A DNA stretch of 64,000 nt from positions 3,457,489 through 3,521,488 of the forward strand of contig OY282375.1 in the NCBI GenBank assembly GCA_958295825.1. Direction: 5' to 3'. The notes beneath the pieces are model-generated. The model ran no database searches. It was not told where the DNA came from and worked only from the letters and a program-made list of their open reading frames with translations. The translations under genes and the position numbers were made by a program. This stretch comes from an uncultured Candidatus Entotheonella sp. GTDB taxonomy: Bacteria > Tectomicrobia > Entotheonellia > Entotheonellales > Entotheonellaceae. This document shows positions 34,155-42,592 of this stretch, one piece after another; the first letter of the stretch is position 1; each line of letters begins with the position of its first letter.

Positions 34155-34736
34155 ATGAATACACGAATCGCGCTTTACGAGACCATCTTCATCCTGCACC
34201 CCGAACTGACGGAGGAGGAGGCGGAAGAGGCCGTCCAAAGTCTCAATAAGATCCTCGAGGACAAGGGATCGGAGACCCTCCGCATCGAACGCGGCGGCAA
34301 GCGTCGTCTCGCCTACCCTATCCGAAAGCAGCGTTACGGTTATTACACCCTCATCCATTTCCGCGCCCTTCCCGATGCACTCCTCGAACTGGAACGTATC
34401 TATCGCCTGAACGACCGCGTCTTGCGATACATTTCCGTACGCTACGACAAAGAAGAACAGATGACCGGCTTTACCCGCCTTCCCGACGACGACGGCCGCG
34501 AAGAGGGCCGGGATGACCGGCGACGCATGGGACGGCGCACGGATTCGTACCGCGGGGCTCCCGAGGACCGGCGCGCGTCACGAGAAGACAAGCCGGTTGC
34601 TAACGCGGCAGCAGACGAGGAGCCGGAGACGCCCGCCGAAGTGACGGTGGCCGCAGATGAAGAACCGGAAGCCAGGCTGGAAGTGGCTGAGGCCGACGTC
34701 TCGGATGACGAAAAAGGCGAGGGAGCAACCAGCTAG
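34155..34736 (+). CDS. rpsF: 30S ribosomal protein S6 with long acidic C-terminal extension
   Basis: 193 residues, against ~100-130 in most bacteria. The first ~100 residues are S6: LYETIFILHPELTEEEAEEAV, GGKRRLAYPIRKQRYGYY, LNDRVLRYISVRYDKEE. The remaining ~90 are charged and of low complexity, first Arg/Asp-rich, then Glu/Ala-rich. Whether this is the post-translational glutamylation zone or a lineage-specific tail is unknown. Start at the ATG at 34155 after AAGGAG. First gene of the rpsF-ssb-rpsR cluster; S6, SSB and S18 genes are co-transcribed in most bacteria. Confidence 0.95.
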   Translation: MNTRIALYETIFILHPELTEEEAEEAVQSLNKILEDKGSETLRIERGGKRRLAYPIRKQRYGYYTLIHFRALPDALLELERIYRLNDRVLRYISVRYDKEEQMTGFTRLPDDDGREEGRDDRRRMGRRTDSYRGAPEDRRASREDKPVANAAADEEPETPAEVTVAADEEPEARLEVAEADVSDDEKGEGATS

Positions 34737-34741
34737 GTCAA

Positions 34742-34760
34742 CCCCGGATCAGGTCCGGGG
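34742..34760. repeat. Short palindromic intergenic repeat (CCCCGGA-N5-TCCGGGG)
   Basis: Seven-base arms with loop TCAGG, lying between the rpsF stop and the ssb ribosome site. It resembles the family of small dispersed palindromes of the form 'CCCCGG...CCGGGG' seen between genes of many proteobacteria-like genomes. A second palindrome of related style is at 40877. Confidence 0.5.
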
Positions 34761-34780
34761 CAAGCTACGGAGGCAGAGGC

Positions 34781-35209
34781 ATGGCGAGCTTCAATAAAGT
34801 CATTCTGCTGGGGAATCTCACCCGGGATCCTGAAATGCGCTACACCCCAAGCGGCACTCCGGTCGCCTCCTTTGGTATGGCGGTCAATCGGCGTTACCGC
34901 CAGGGCGACGAGCAAAAGGAAGATGTGTGTTTCGTCGATATCAGCACCTTCGCACGTTCAGCGGAAATCGTCGGGCAGTACCTCAGCAAAGGCAGTCCGG
35001 TATTGATCGAAGGTCGTTTACAGTTTCGCAGCTGGGAAGACCAGAGCGGGCAACGACGCAGCAAGCTCGACGTCGTCGCCGAACGGGTCAATCTCATGCC
35101 GCGCGGCAGCCAGGACGGCGGCAGTCGTCAGAGTGCGGGCAGCGGCGCACCGCCCCCGTATCGGGATGACGACATCCCGGCGCCGCAGGACGATGACATT
35201 CCATTCTGA
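34781..35209 (+). CDS. ssb: Single-stranded DNA-binding protein
   Basis: 142 residues. OB fold: FNKVILLGNLTRDPEMRYTPSGTPVASFGMAVNRRY, LSKGSPVLIEGRLQFRSWED, then a short Gly/Ser/Gln linker and the acidic tip DDDIPF that recruits replication and repair partners. The ATG at 34781 follows GGAGGCAGAGGC. It sits between rpsF and rpsR as usual. Confidence 0.97.
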   Translation: MASFNKVILLGNLTRDPEMRYTPSGTPVASFGMAVNRRYRQGDEQKEDVCFVDISTFARSAEIVGQYLSKGSPVLIEGRLQFRSWEDQSGQRRSKLDVVAERVNLMPRGSQDGGSRQSAGSGAPPPYRDDDIPAPQDDDIPF

Positions 35210-35261
35210 GTATCAGGAGATACTGGCATTTTGAGGGTATCCCCTACGAGAGAGGGCAAGC

Positions 35262-35522
35262 ATGGCAATCAACACTTCGAGAAAGAAAGCGGCAGCACGC
35301 AAGCGGCGGCGCTTCCTGCGCAAAAAAATATGCCGTTTCTGCGCCGACAAGGTGACGTTCATCGATTACAAGGACACACGGCGCTTGCGCAACTTGGTAA
35401 CCGAGCGCGGTAAGATCATCCCGCGGCGCATTTCCGGCAACTGCGCGGGACATCAACGCCAGCTTACGGTAGCGATCAAGCGTTCACGCCATATCGCCCT
35501 GATCCCCTTTACAGCCGAATAA
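35262..35522 (+). CDS. rpsR: 30S ribosomal protein S18
   Basis: 86 residues. Lys/Arg-rich N-terminus, then [62 protein letters not shown] pattern (quoted here in part: [32 protein letters not shown]). The Cys set CxxC plus a third Cys suggests the zinc-containing (C+) form. Start at the ATG at 35262 with GAGAGGGC upstream. Confidence 0.97.
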   Translation: MAINTSRKKAAARKRRRFLRKKICRFCADKVTFIDYKDTRRLRNLVTERGKIIPRRISGNCAGHQRQLTVAIKRSRHIALIPFTAE

Positions 35523-35596
35523 TCCGCCGCGCAGCATGCGGGATGTCCTGGTGACGCGGCGGTCGGGCAGGAAAGGAAGGCGCTTACAGCGAGCGT

Positions 35597-36565
35597 ATGA
35601 AGATGGATGCAAGGGAGCGTCAGCGAGTTAGTCGCAACACGGAGCTACCAGTGCTGGCCGGGCTGTCCCTGATCCTGGTTCTGCTCCCGACATTTGCGCC
35701 GCTTGAATGGTTGTTCCCGACCCTGTTGGGCCCGTTCCCCATCACCATTTTGGTGGTGAAGTATCCGTGGCGCCACGTATTGTGGCTCATCGGTCTGCAG
35801 GCGGGCGCTCTGCTCGTCATCGCGGCGCTGCCAAGCCTGCTGCTCCTGGCACAATACAGCATTGTGGGGCTGACGCTCGGCGCGGCCATTCGGCTGGGCT
35901 ACACGGCCTCACGCATCATTTCCTGGAGCGTCGTCCTGCCAATTGGCATTGGCACCGTGGTACTGCTGTTCGTAAGCGCCATGGCCCAGCAAACGCCGCA
36001 CGCCTATCTGATCCACATGCTCGAACAAATGGCGGACGGGCTATACGAGCAATTGCAACAGATGGAGGGCCTGCGGGACGAGGAAGCCATGGCCGCCGCG
36101 CTCGAAGCGTTCCCGCGCACCATGGCTGTCGTGCTGCCTGCCGCGTGCGCCGTCAACTTCCTCTTTCCCAACGTGCTGAACTATCTCCTCGCACGGCGCT
36201 ACTTGCAGCACCACGAGCCGCCGATACTCTTCGCTCCGGCGGACATCGCCGATTGGCGCGCGACGGATTACCTGGTGTGGATCTTTCTGGCCAGCGGCGC
36301 TGCCCTGTTCCTACCGTCGCCGGCGCTCAACTATATCGGCCTGAACGTCTTTCTCGTCACCCTGGCGATCTACTTTATACAGGGTCTGGCCATTTTGACG
36401 TACTGGGGGCGCCGCTTGCCGCTCCCTTCCGCGGCGTGCTGGCTGCTGGCCATCCTGGCCTTCCTGCTGGCGGCTCCGCTCTGCGTGCTGGCGTGCACCG
36501 TCGCGGGACTGTTTGATCTGTGGGTCGATTTCCGACGCCAACGCCGTCAACTGCCAGAGTCCTAA
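35597..36565 (+). CDS. DUF2232-type integral membrane protein
   Basis: 322 residues with about eight membrane helices (for example LSLILVLLPTFAPLEWLF, VLWLIGLQAGALLVIAALPSLLLL, SWSVVLPIGIGTVVLLFVSAM, and four in the last 120 residues). The location between rpsR and rplI, length and helix pattern match the DUF2232 (YybS-like) proteins found at this spot in many bacteria outside the gammaproteobacteria. Function unknown; possibly a substrate-binding membrane component. Adjacent ATGs at 35597 and 35603 could start it. Confidence 0.8.
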   Translation: MKMDARERQRVSRNTELPVLAGLSLILVLLPTFAPLEWLFPTLLGPFPITILVVKYPWRHVLWLIGLQAGALLVIAALPSLLLLAQYSIVGLTLGAAIRLGYTASRIISWSVVLPIGIGTVVLLFVSAMAQQTPHAYLIHMLEQMADGLYEQLQQMEGLRDEEAMAAALEAFPRTMAVVLPAACAVNFLFPNVLNYLLARRYLQHHEPPILFAPADIADWRATDYLVWIFLASGAALFLPSPALNYIGLNVFLVTLAIYFIQGLAILTYWGRRLPLPSAACWLLAILAFLLAAPLCVLACTVAGLFDLWVDFRRQRRQLPES

Positions 36566-36599
36566 CCCTGACAGAACGGGCGAACGACGCCTCGACTGT

Positions 36600-36608
36600 T
36601 GCTATAAT
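36600..36608 (+). promoter_or_regulatory. Extended -10 promoter upstream of rplI
   Basis: TGCTATAAT, a perfect TGn-TATAAT extended -10 element, 34 bases before the rplI ATG. No good -35 hexamer is present at the usual distance, which such promoters do not need. It would drive rplI-dnaB-alr-tgt separately from the rpsF cluster. Confidence 0.5.
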
Positions 36609-36641
36609 GTCCGAATCTCTGAACCGTGAGGAGACAAAATC

Positions 36642-37088
36642 ATGAAGGTCATTCTGATGCACGAAGTGGAGCATCTGGGCGAAATCGGCGATGTCGTCGA
36701 AGTGGCCGACGGCTACGGCCGCAATTATCTCCTGCCGCGCGGCCTGGCCATCGCGGCCACGGCCAGAAATGCCCGCCAACTGGCCCATGAACAGCATCTG
36801 CGCGAAAACCGCATCGCCCGCGCCCGGCTCGAAGCGAGCACGCTGGCCGAGCAATTACAAACCTTGCAATTCAGCTTCACCCGCAAGGCCGGTGAGGAGG
36901 GTAAGTTGTTCGGCTCGGTGACGACGATGGATATCGCCGAGCAGCTCAAGGAAGCCGGCTTCACCATCGACCGCCGCAACATCCAGCTCGACCAGCCGCT
37001 CAAGAGCCTCGGTGAATTTGCCGTACCCGTTCGTCTGCCGGCCTCGGTGTCAGCCGACCTGAAGGTAACTGTCGTTGCAGAAGAATAA
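36642..37088 (+). CDS. rplI: 50S ribosomal protein L9
   Basis: 148 residues. N-terminal domain MKVILMHEVEHLGEIGDVVEVADGYGRNYLLPRGLAI pattern (key part: GDVVEVADGYGRNYLLP), long connecting helix, C-terminal domain GKLFGSVTTMDIAEQL. Binds 23S rRNA near the L1 stalk. AGGAG lies before the ATG. Eleven bp before dnaB. Confidence 0.97.
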   Translation: MKVILMHEVEHLGEIGDVVEVADGYGRNYLLPRGLAIAATARNARQLAHEQHLRENRIARARLEASTLAEQLQTLQFSFTRKAGEEGKLFGSVTTMDIAEQLKEAGFTIDRRNIQLDQPLKSLGEFAVPVRLPASVSADLKVTVVAEE

Positions 37089-37099
37089 GGCGTGCCGCC

Positions 37100-38455
37100 A
37101 TGGACAACGGACAGTCCATCGCTCTCCAAAAACTGCCGCCCCAGAATGTGGAGATGGAACAAAGCATTCTGGGCGCGATTCTGCAAAATAACGACGCGAT
37201 CGTCCGGCTCGCCGATACGCTGCAGGAAGAGGACTTCTACCACAACGCCCACCGCTGGCTATTCCGCGCCATGCTCGACCTCTTCCAGGAAAATGTTCCC
37301 ATCGACGTTCTCACCGTCAACGAGTGGCTGAAAAAGAAAAACCGCCTCGACGCAATAGGTGGCCCCGCCTACCTGGCGGAGCTCGTCGAGTTGGTGCCGA
37401 CCGCCGCACACGTCGATTACCACGCCCGCGTGGTGCGGGAAAAGAGCGTCCTGAGAGCCCTCATCCGCACGGCCACCACCATCGTGACGGACAGCTACGA
37501 GGAGGATGAGGACGTGGCCACGCTGCTCGACCGCGCCGAGCGGTCGATCCTTGAAATCAGCCAGGGCAAGGCCACCTCCGGTTTCGCCGATCTCCAGAGC
37601 GTCCTGAAAGACAGCTTCCGGCAGTTGGAAAGCTTGGCGGCGCGTAAGGAGCCGATTACCGGACTGCCCACCGGTTTCAGCGATCTCGACCGCCAGACGG
37701 CCGGGTTGCAGTCCTCCGACCTGATCATCATCGCCGGGCGGCCCAGCATGGGCAAAACCACCCTCGCCCTGAACATCGCCGCCTATGCAGGCATGCGGAC
37801 GGGGAAGCCAATCGCCGTTTTCAGCCTCGAAATGTCGAAGGAACAACTGGCCATGCGGATGCTGTGCGCCGAGGCGAAGGTGGATTCCGCCAAGCTGCGC
37901 ACCGGGTTTCTGGCCGGCAGCGATTGGAGCCTGCTGACCACGGCGGCCGGGGACCTCTCCGGCCAGGCCAACATCTACATCGACGACACCCCCATGCAAA
38001 CGGCGCTGGACATCCGCGCCAAGGCCCGCCGACTGCGTGCCGAACAGGGAGACCTCGGACTCGTCATCGTTGATTATCTGCAACTCATGCAGGGCCGCTC
38101 ACGCGCCGAAAACCGCCAACAGGAAATCTCCGACATCACCCGCGCCCTCAAAGCCCTGGCCCGCGAACTCCACGTGCCCGTGATCGCTCTGTCTCAGCTC
38201 AGCCGCGCCGTGGAACAGAGAAAGCCCCCCAAACCGCAACTCTCCGACCTGCGCGAGTCCGGTGCCATCGAGCAGGACGCCGACGTGGTGACGCTGCTGT
38301 ATCGGGACGAGGTCTACAACGAAGACAGCGACGAGCGCGGCGTGGCGGAGGTCAACATCGCCAAGCACCGCAACGGGCCGACTGGAACGCTGCGCTTGGC
38401 GTTTCGCGGCGAGTTCACGCGCTTCGACAATCTCGCACGTCAGGGCGATTATTAG
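37100..38455 (+). CDS. dnaB: Replicative DNA helicase
   Basis: 451 residues, full length. N-terminal collar domain (QKLPPQNVEMEQSILGAIL), RecA-like motor: FSDLDRQTAGLQSSDLIIIAGRPSMGKTTLALNIA pattern (Walker A GRPSMGKTT near residue 213), SLEMSKEQLAMRM, VIVDYLQLMQGRS (Walker B) and LSQLSRAVEQR, SGAIEQDADVV. Unwinds DNA at the fork, 5'-3'. The upstream DUF721 gene may supply its loader. It directly abuts alr (one base between stop and GTG). Confidence 0.97.
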   Translation: MDNGQSIALQKLPPQNVEMEQSILGAILQNNDAIVRLADTLQEEDFYHNAHRWLFRAMLDLFQENVPIDVLTVNEWLKKKNRLDAIGGPAYLAELVELVPTAAHVDYHARVVREKSVLRALIRTATTIVTDSYEEDEDVATLLDRAERSILEISQGKATSGFADLQSVLKDSFRQLESLAARKEPITGLPTGFSDLDRQTAGLQSSDLIIIAGRPSMGKTTLALNIAAYAGMRTGKPIAVFSLEMSKEQLAMRMLCAEAKVDSAKLRTGFLAGSDWSLLTTAAGDLSGQANIYIDDTPMQTALDIRAKARRLRAEQGDLGLVIVDYLQLMQGRSRAENRQQEISDITRALKALARELHVPVIALSQLSRAVEQRKPPKPQLSDLRESGAIEQDADVVTLLYRDEVYNEDSDERGVAEVNIAKHRNGPTGTLRLAFRGEFTRFDNLARQGDY

Positions 38456-38456
38456 C

Positions 38457-39644
38457 GTGACGGCTGAAACCTGGATAGGGGACGGCGACTCTCTGGGCGT
38501 AACGCCTTGCCTGCCGACAAGCGCACCCCCGGCGGTGGCCGAAATCGACGTCGATGCCTTTACCCACAACCTCCGCACCGTTCGCGATTGCTTGCAACCT
38601 GATTGCGAAATCATGGCCGTGGTCAAGGCCGACGCCTACGGACATGGCGCCGTTGCCTTGGCCGAGGCTGCTCTGGCGGGCGGTGCGACGTGGCTCGGGG
38701 TGGCCCGCCACCTGGAGGGCGCCTCGCTGCGGCAGCAGGGCATCCGGGCGCCGATCCTGGTGCTGGGGCCTACTTGGCCGGAGGAGATCGAAGCCCTCGT
38801 TCACCACCGCCTGACACCCACCGTCGGACGTTGTGAGGACGCCGACCAGTTGAACCGCGAGGCCGCCCGTCGCCGACTCACCTATCCCATCCACCTGAAA
38901 ATCGATACCGGCATGAGCCGCTACGGGCTGCTGCCGCAGGACTGCGCGGTCTTTTTCGGCAAGCTCGGCGAGTGGCCGCAACTCCACCTGCAAGGCGTGA
39001 TGACGCACTTGGCTACCGCCGACGTGCCCGACGACGGCAGCGGGACGCGGCGTCACCTGGACAGCTTCCACGGCGTGCTGCGGGCGGCTGCAGCCCAAGG
39101 CGTCAAGCCGCGCTACATTCACGCCGCCGGGAGCGTCGGGATATTCCGGTACCCCGAGAGCCACGGCAACCTCGTGCGTCCGGGCATCTCCCTCTACGGG
39201 TCGCACCCCTTCCCCTCCCGTCGAGCCTGCGATCTGCGCCCGGTGATGCGATGGACGACCCGCCTGATCCGCATCCAGGCCGTGCCGGCCGGGACCGGCG
39301 TGAGTTACGGCCACACCTTCGTCACCCAGCGCCCCAGCCGCCTCGGCACGTTGCCGGTGGGCTATGCCGATGGGTTGGACCGCGGCCTGTCGAACGTCGG
39401 CGAGGTACTGATTCGCGGCCGACGGGCGCCCATCGTGGGTCGCGTCTGCATGGGCCTGTGCGTCATCGACCTCACCGACGCACCGCAGGCGCAGGTGGGA
39501 GACGAGGTGGTTCTGATCGGCGCTCAGGGGCAAGACCGCCTGACGGTCGACGACGTGGCGAAACGATGCGGACGCATCCCTTACGAAGTGCTGTGCGCCG
39601 TCGGCCAACAGGTCCCGAGACGCTACGTCAGAGCGGAGACCTGA
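38457..39644 (+). CDS. alr: Alanine racemase
   Basis: 395 residues, PLP enzyme making D-Ala for peptidoglycan. The PLP Lys lies in AVVKADAYGHGA (about residue 59), the second catalytic base Tyr in GVSYGHTF, with HLKIDTGMSRYG and GYADGLDRGLSN in between. The N-terminal ~25 residues before AEIDVDAFTHNL are not conserved, so the true start may be later than the GTG at 38457, although that GTG couples neatly to dnaB. Confidence 0.95.
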   Translation: MTAETWIGDGDSLGVTPCLPTSAPPAVAEIDVDAFTHNLRTVRDCLQPDCEIMAVVKADAYGHGAVALAEAALAGGATWLGVARHLEGASLRQQGIRAPILVLGPTWPEEIEALVHHRLTPTVGRCEDADQLNREAARRRLTYPIHLKIDTGMSRYGLLPQDCAVFFGKLGEWPQLHLQGVMTHLATADVPDDGSGTRRHLDSFHGVLRAAAAQGVKPRYIHAAGSVGIFRYPESHGNLVRPGISLYGSHPFPSRRACDLRPVMRWTTRLIRIQAVPAGTGVSYGHTFVTQRPSRLGTLPVGYADGLDRGLSNVGEVLIRGRRAPIVGRVCMGLCVIDLTDAPQAQVGDEVVLIGAQGQDRLTVDDVAKRCGRIPYEVLCAVGQQVPRRYVRAET

Positions 39645-39646
39645 CC

Positions 39647-40741
39647 GTGCCGCTGACGTTCCATGTCGTCGCCCACGACGCACGCAGCCAGGCCCGCCTC
39701 GGACGCCTGGAAACCCCGCACGGCATGATCGACACGCCCGTGTTCATGCCGGTGGGCACGCAGGCAACCGTGAAGGCCCTGCGCAGCAGCGACCTGCTTG
39801 CCTGCGGCGCCTCGATCATCCTCGGCAACACCTATCACCTCTACCTGCGCCCCGGCCACGAGCTCATCCGCAGCCTCGGCGGCCTGCACGAGTTCATGGG
39901 CTGGCGCCTGCCCATCCTCACCGACAGCGGCGGCTTTCAGGTCTTCAGCCTGGGCAACCTGGCGCGCGTTTCCGAAGACGGCGTCACCTTCCAGTCCCAC
40001 GTGGACGGGTCCCGGCACCTGCTCACGCCGGAGCGCGCCATCGACATCCAACTGGCCCTGGGCTCCGACATCATGATGGCCTTTGACGAGTGCACGCCCT
40101 ACCCCGTCACCTACGACGGCGCGCGGCTGTCCATGGAACTGACCGGTCGTTGGGCGCAACGATGCCAAGCGGTGGGACATAAGCGCGCCGGGGGCCTTTT
40201 CGGCATCGTGCAGGGCAGCGTCTACAAGGCATTGCGGGACGCCAGTGCGAAGCAACTGCAAGACATCGGATTCGACGGTTATGCCATCGGCGGACTCAGC
40301 GTCGGCGAGGCCCGTTCGGTCATGTACGACTTGGTGACTCACACCGCGCAGCAATTGCCCGACCAGCAGCCGCGCTATCTGATGGGCGTCGGCAAGCCGC
40401 AGGACATCCTGCACGCCGTGCGCCTGGGCATCGACATGTTCGATTGCGTTCTGCCGACCCGCAACGCCCGCAACGGATTCTTGTTCACCTCCACCGGCAA
40501 GGTGGCGATCAAGAACGCCCGCCACCGCGCCGATGAGCGCCCGCTGGACTCCGACTGCGACTGCTTTACCTGCCAACACCATTCGCGCGCCTACCTGCGC
40601 CACTTGTTCATGGCGAGCGAAATCCTGGCGTTGCACCTCAACACGGTGCACAACGTGACGTATTACCTGCGCCTGATGCGCCGCATACGCGAGGCCATTC
40701 GTCTGGAGACGCTTGATGAGCTCACGGTGCCGGAGTTTTGA
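39647..40741 (+). CDS. tgt: tRNA-guanine transglycosylase
   Basis: 364 residues. Exchanges G34 for preQ1 in tRNAs with GUN anticodons. Motifs: TPVFMPVGTQATVK, GANTYHL-type (GNTYHLYLRPGHELI), LTDSGGFQVFSL (nucleophile region), MMAFDECTPYP, IVQGSVYKALR, YAIGGLSVGEA, FDCVLPTRNARNG (second Asp) and the zinc site CDCFTCQHHSRAYLRHL. It starts with GTG at 39647, two bases after the alr stop; the frame open upstream is the antisense-like shadow of alr. Last intact gene before the second accessory zone. Confidence 0.96.
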   Translation: MPLTFHVVAHDARSQARLGRLETPHGMIDTPVFMPVGTQATVKALRSSDLLACGASIILGNTYHLYLRPGHELIRSLGGLHEFMGWRLPILTDSGGFQVFSLGNLARVSEDGVTFQSHVDGSRHLLTPERAIDIQLALGSDIMMAFDECTPYPVTYDGARLSMELTGRWAQRCQAVGHKRAGGLFGIVQGSVYKALRDASAKQLQDIGFDGYAIGGLSVGEARSVMYDLVTHTAQQLPDQQPRYLMGVGKPQDILHAVRLGIDMFDCVLPTRNARNGFLFTSTGKVAIKNARHRADERPLDSDCDCFTCQHHSRAYLRHLFMASEILALHLNTVHNVTYYLRLMRRIREAIRLETLDELTVPEF

Positions 40742-40754
40742 GGGGTTACAGGTC

Positions 40755-40889
40755 ATGGCGGCTGAAAATCAAAACCGGATCAGTGAGATTACGCAGCCTT
40801 GCGGAATTGGCGTTACAACGTTTGTCCCAAAGCGTCATTACGATGAAAATAGACTCGCTCAGTGCCCCCAATCGTCATTCCGGGCTTGA
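40755..40889 (+). pseudogene. Short frame after tgt, possible truncated gene start
   Basis: 44 codons beginning MAAENQNRISEITQPCGIGV at 40755 and ending inside the palindromic repeat at 40877. Not recognised. It may be the beginning of a gene cut by the repeat or by a rearrangement; a chance frame is equally possible. Confidence 0.25.
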
Positions 40890-40897
40890 CCCGGAAT
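40877..40897. repeat. Dispersed palindrome ATTCCGGG-CTTGA-CCCGGAAT
   Basis: A perfect eight-base inverted repeat with a five-base loop, embedded in CGTCATTCCGGGCTTGACC. This type of intergenic repeat is common in several proteobacterial and symbiont genomes. A related element may be the palindrome at 34742. Confidence 0.6.
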
Positions 40898-40993
40898 CCA
40901 GCGACCTTGAATTGGCCCCGGCTCGAACGGGGGCCGCGGATTCCCGCCCGCTCAGTCGAGGGCAGCTGCGTAACGTCACCTGGGTCACGCCCG

Positions 40994-41224
40994 CGCTTTG
41001 ACCTGAATCCCGGCTGGAACCTGATCACCTTCCAGGTGCTTCCCGCCGACGGTCAGGCCAGTAAGGTGTTCTCAAGTATTCAGAGCGGTCATGGCGCGTC
41101 GTTGTTCGATGCCGGGAATCCCGCAGCCAGCCACCTGAAGGCCGCCTTTGTCTTGCACGGCGCGCAGGTCGTCGGGGAAAACACGCAGTTTGCCTGGCGC
41201 GCCCTTGACCGGCTCAGATTATGA
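40994..41224 (+). pseudogene. C-terminal fragment of a secreted/surface protein
   Basis: Reads FDLNPGWNLITFQVLPADGQAS, then GHGASLFDAGNPAASHLKAAF, ENTQFAWRALDRLRL and a stop. The 'L.PGWNLI.F.L.P' opening resembles the tail domain of many secreted repeat proteins. There is no start codon or upstream body; IS copy 2 begins three bases after its stop. Confidence 0.45.
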
Positions 41225-41227
41225 CTA

Positions 41228-42071
41228 GGCTCAGGACTCATAACCAGAAACTAACCGTGACAGCTATGCAGATAGCACTGAAGAACGTATGCGCACAGCG
41301 GTCGTAACGAGTGGCGATGCGGCGACAATCCTTCAGCCTGCCAAACAGGCGCTCAATGAGGTTGCGGCTCTTGTACAACTCGGTGTCGTAGATGATGGGC
41401 TCTTTGCGCTTGGCGCGGCCCGGAATGCAGGACTTGATGCCACGTTCGGCAAGGGCCTCGCGCAACCTGTCGCTGTCATAACCCTTGTCGGCTATCAGGA
41501 CAGCGGCTTTCGGTAGGGCGTCAAGTACCGGATCAGCCCCGCGGTAGTCGCTGACCTGCCCCGCCGTCAACCGCAGCACGACGGGCTTGCCATCGCCGTC
41601 GCAGACGGCGTGGAGCTTGGAGTTCAGCCCACCCCGGGTGCGTCCGATGCAGCGCGAAAGCCCCCCTTTTTCAGCAAGCTGGCTGCGGTACGATGCGCTT
41701 CCCGATGGGTGCTATCGATCATGCCCGTCTTGGTGGCGGTGCTTTCGGCAGCCAGGGCTTGGAAGATACGGTCGAAGACCGCTGCCCTGCTCCAGCGCAC
41801 GAAGCGGTTGTAGAGCGTCTTGTGGGGTCCGTAACAGGCGGGCGCGTCGCGCCACCTCGGCCCATAGCGGATAACGTGGAGGATGCCGCTGATGACCTTT
41901 CGGTCATCGACGCGTGGGACGCCGCGCACCTTGTTGGTGACAGGGGTTTGAGTCGGTTAAACGGGTCGTCGGCCAGCCAGAAGTGGTGCTCGGACATGAT
42001 CGCTCTCCTAGTGGCGTCAGCGTGTTGACTCTCATCACAGGCCCCATGATACCTTTTATAGGTCCTGAGCC
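41228..42071 (-). mobile_element. IS5-family insertion sequence, copy 2
   Basis: 844 bases between inverted repeats GGCTCAGGAC (41228-41237) and GTCCTGAGCC (42062-42071), flanked by TA on both sides. OrfB (41579 to 41238, minus) is intact with LIADKGYDSDRL and RNLIERLFGRLKD, ending SFWL. OrfA starts at 41996 (MSEHHFWLADDPFNRL), but one C is missing in the run near 41940, shifting the frame after RLKPLS. It interrupts an ABC-transporter permease fragment at 42072. Confidence 0.92.
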
Positions 42072-42225
42072 TAGGAGGTTGATGGTCAACACCGTGAGCG
42101 CCAGAAACAGACCAGGGAAAAGAATGATCCAGCAAAACGATCTGCACGTACGTCCTGCCCTCCGCCATGATGTTGCCCCAGCTTGGAATGTTCGGCGGCG
42201 TGCCGGCGCCGAGGAATCGGATCAA
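42072..42225 (-). pseudogene. ABC transporter permease fragment (DppC/OppC-like) interrupted by IS copy 2
   Basis: On the minus strand: RFLGAGTPPNIPSWGNIMAEGRTYVQI, then, one frame over, CWIILFPGLFLALTVLTINLLG running into the IS end. This is the typical C-terminal part of peptide/nickel ABC permeases (SFLGLGxxPPxPSWGxMLxEGR ... FPGxxLxLTVLxxNLLGDGLRD). Frameshifted and cut by the IS; the rest is not in the window. Confidence 0.75.
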
Positions 42226-42592
42226 GCCGGACCCAGAAGCTGAGCCGAAGGCCCAGTGCCGCTGATTAGGAGTTGCTCAAGGTCGAGCGGCGGCAGGCCG
42301 TAGGTGGCGAGAGATGGCCGCCGCGCTTTCCAGCCCTTCGTGCACGGCGTAGGCGACACCAAGCTGGAAGGAGCCCATGGTGACGATACGCCCGCCGCGA
42401 AGCGGCAGCGTCGGCACTGAGGCGGATTGTGAATGACCGTATTTATCAGAATGTGATAAGGTCCCCTCGTATCCTGAAGGCATCCAAGAGTCTCCCCCGT
42501 TTGTTGTAGCCGAGGTCTGGGGCCGGGTGTTTTCCCGGGCACTTGACGTGAAGAAGTCGGGATTGTCCTGGATTTGAGGAAGGGAAGTGAAA
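42226..42592. other. Degraded stretch with an unrecognised minus-strand fragment
   Basis: Minus-strand pieces RGGRIVTMGSFQLGVAYAVHEGLE and, after a frameshift, YGLPPLDLEQLLISGTGPSAQLL suggest another broken gene of unknown family. The last ~130 bases before the coiled-coil gene contain no recognisable coding sequence. Confidence 0.35.

Noticed and set aside
38415-39683. 422-codon minus-strand frame opposite alr
   Set aside because: Antisense to all alanine racemase motifs; composition is typical of antisense GC-rich frames. The same holds for 39623-40756 opposite tgt, 25491-26381 opposite aroB and 46870-47913 opposite dnaX.
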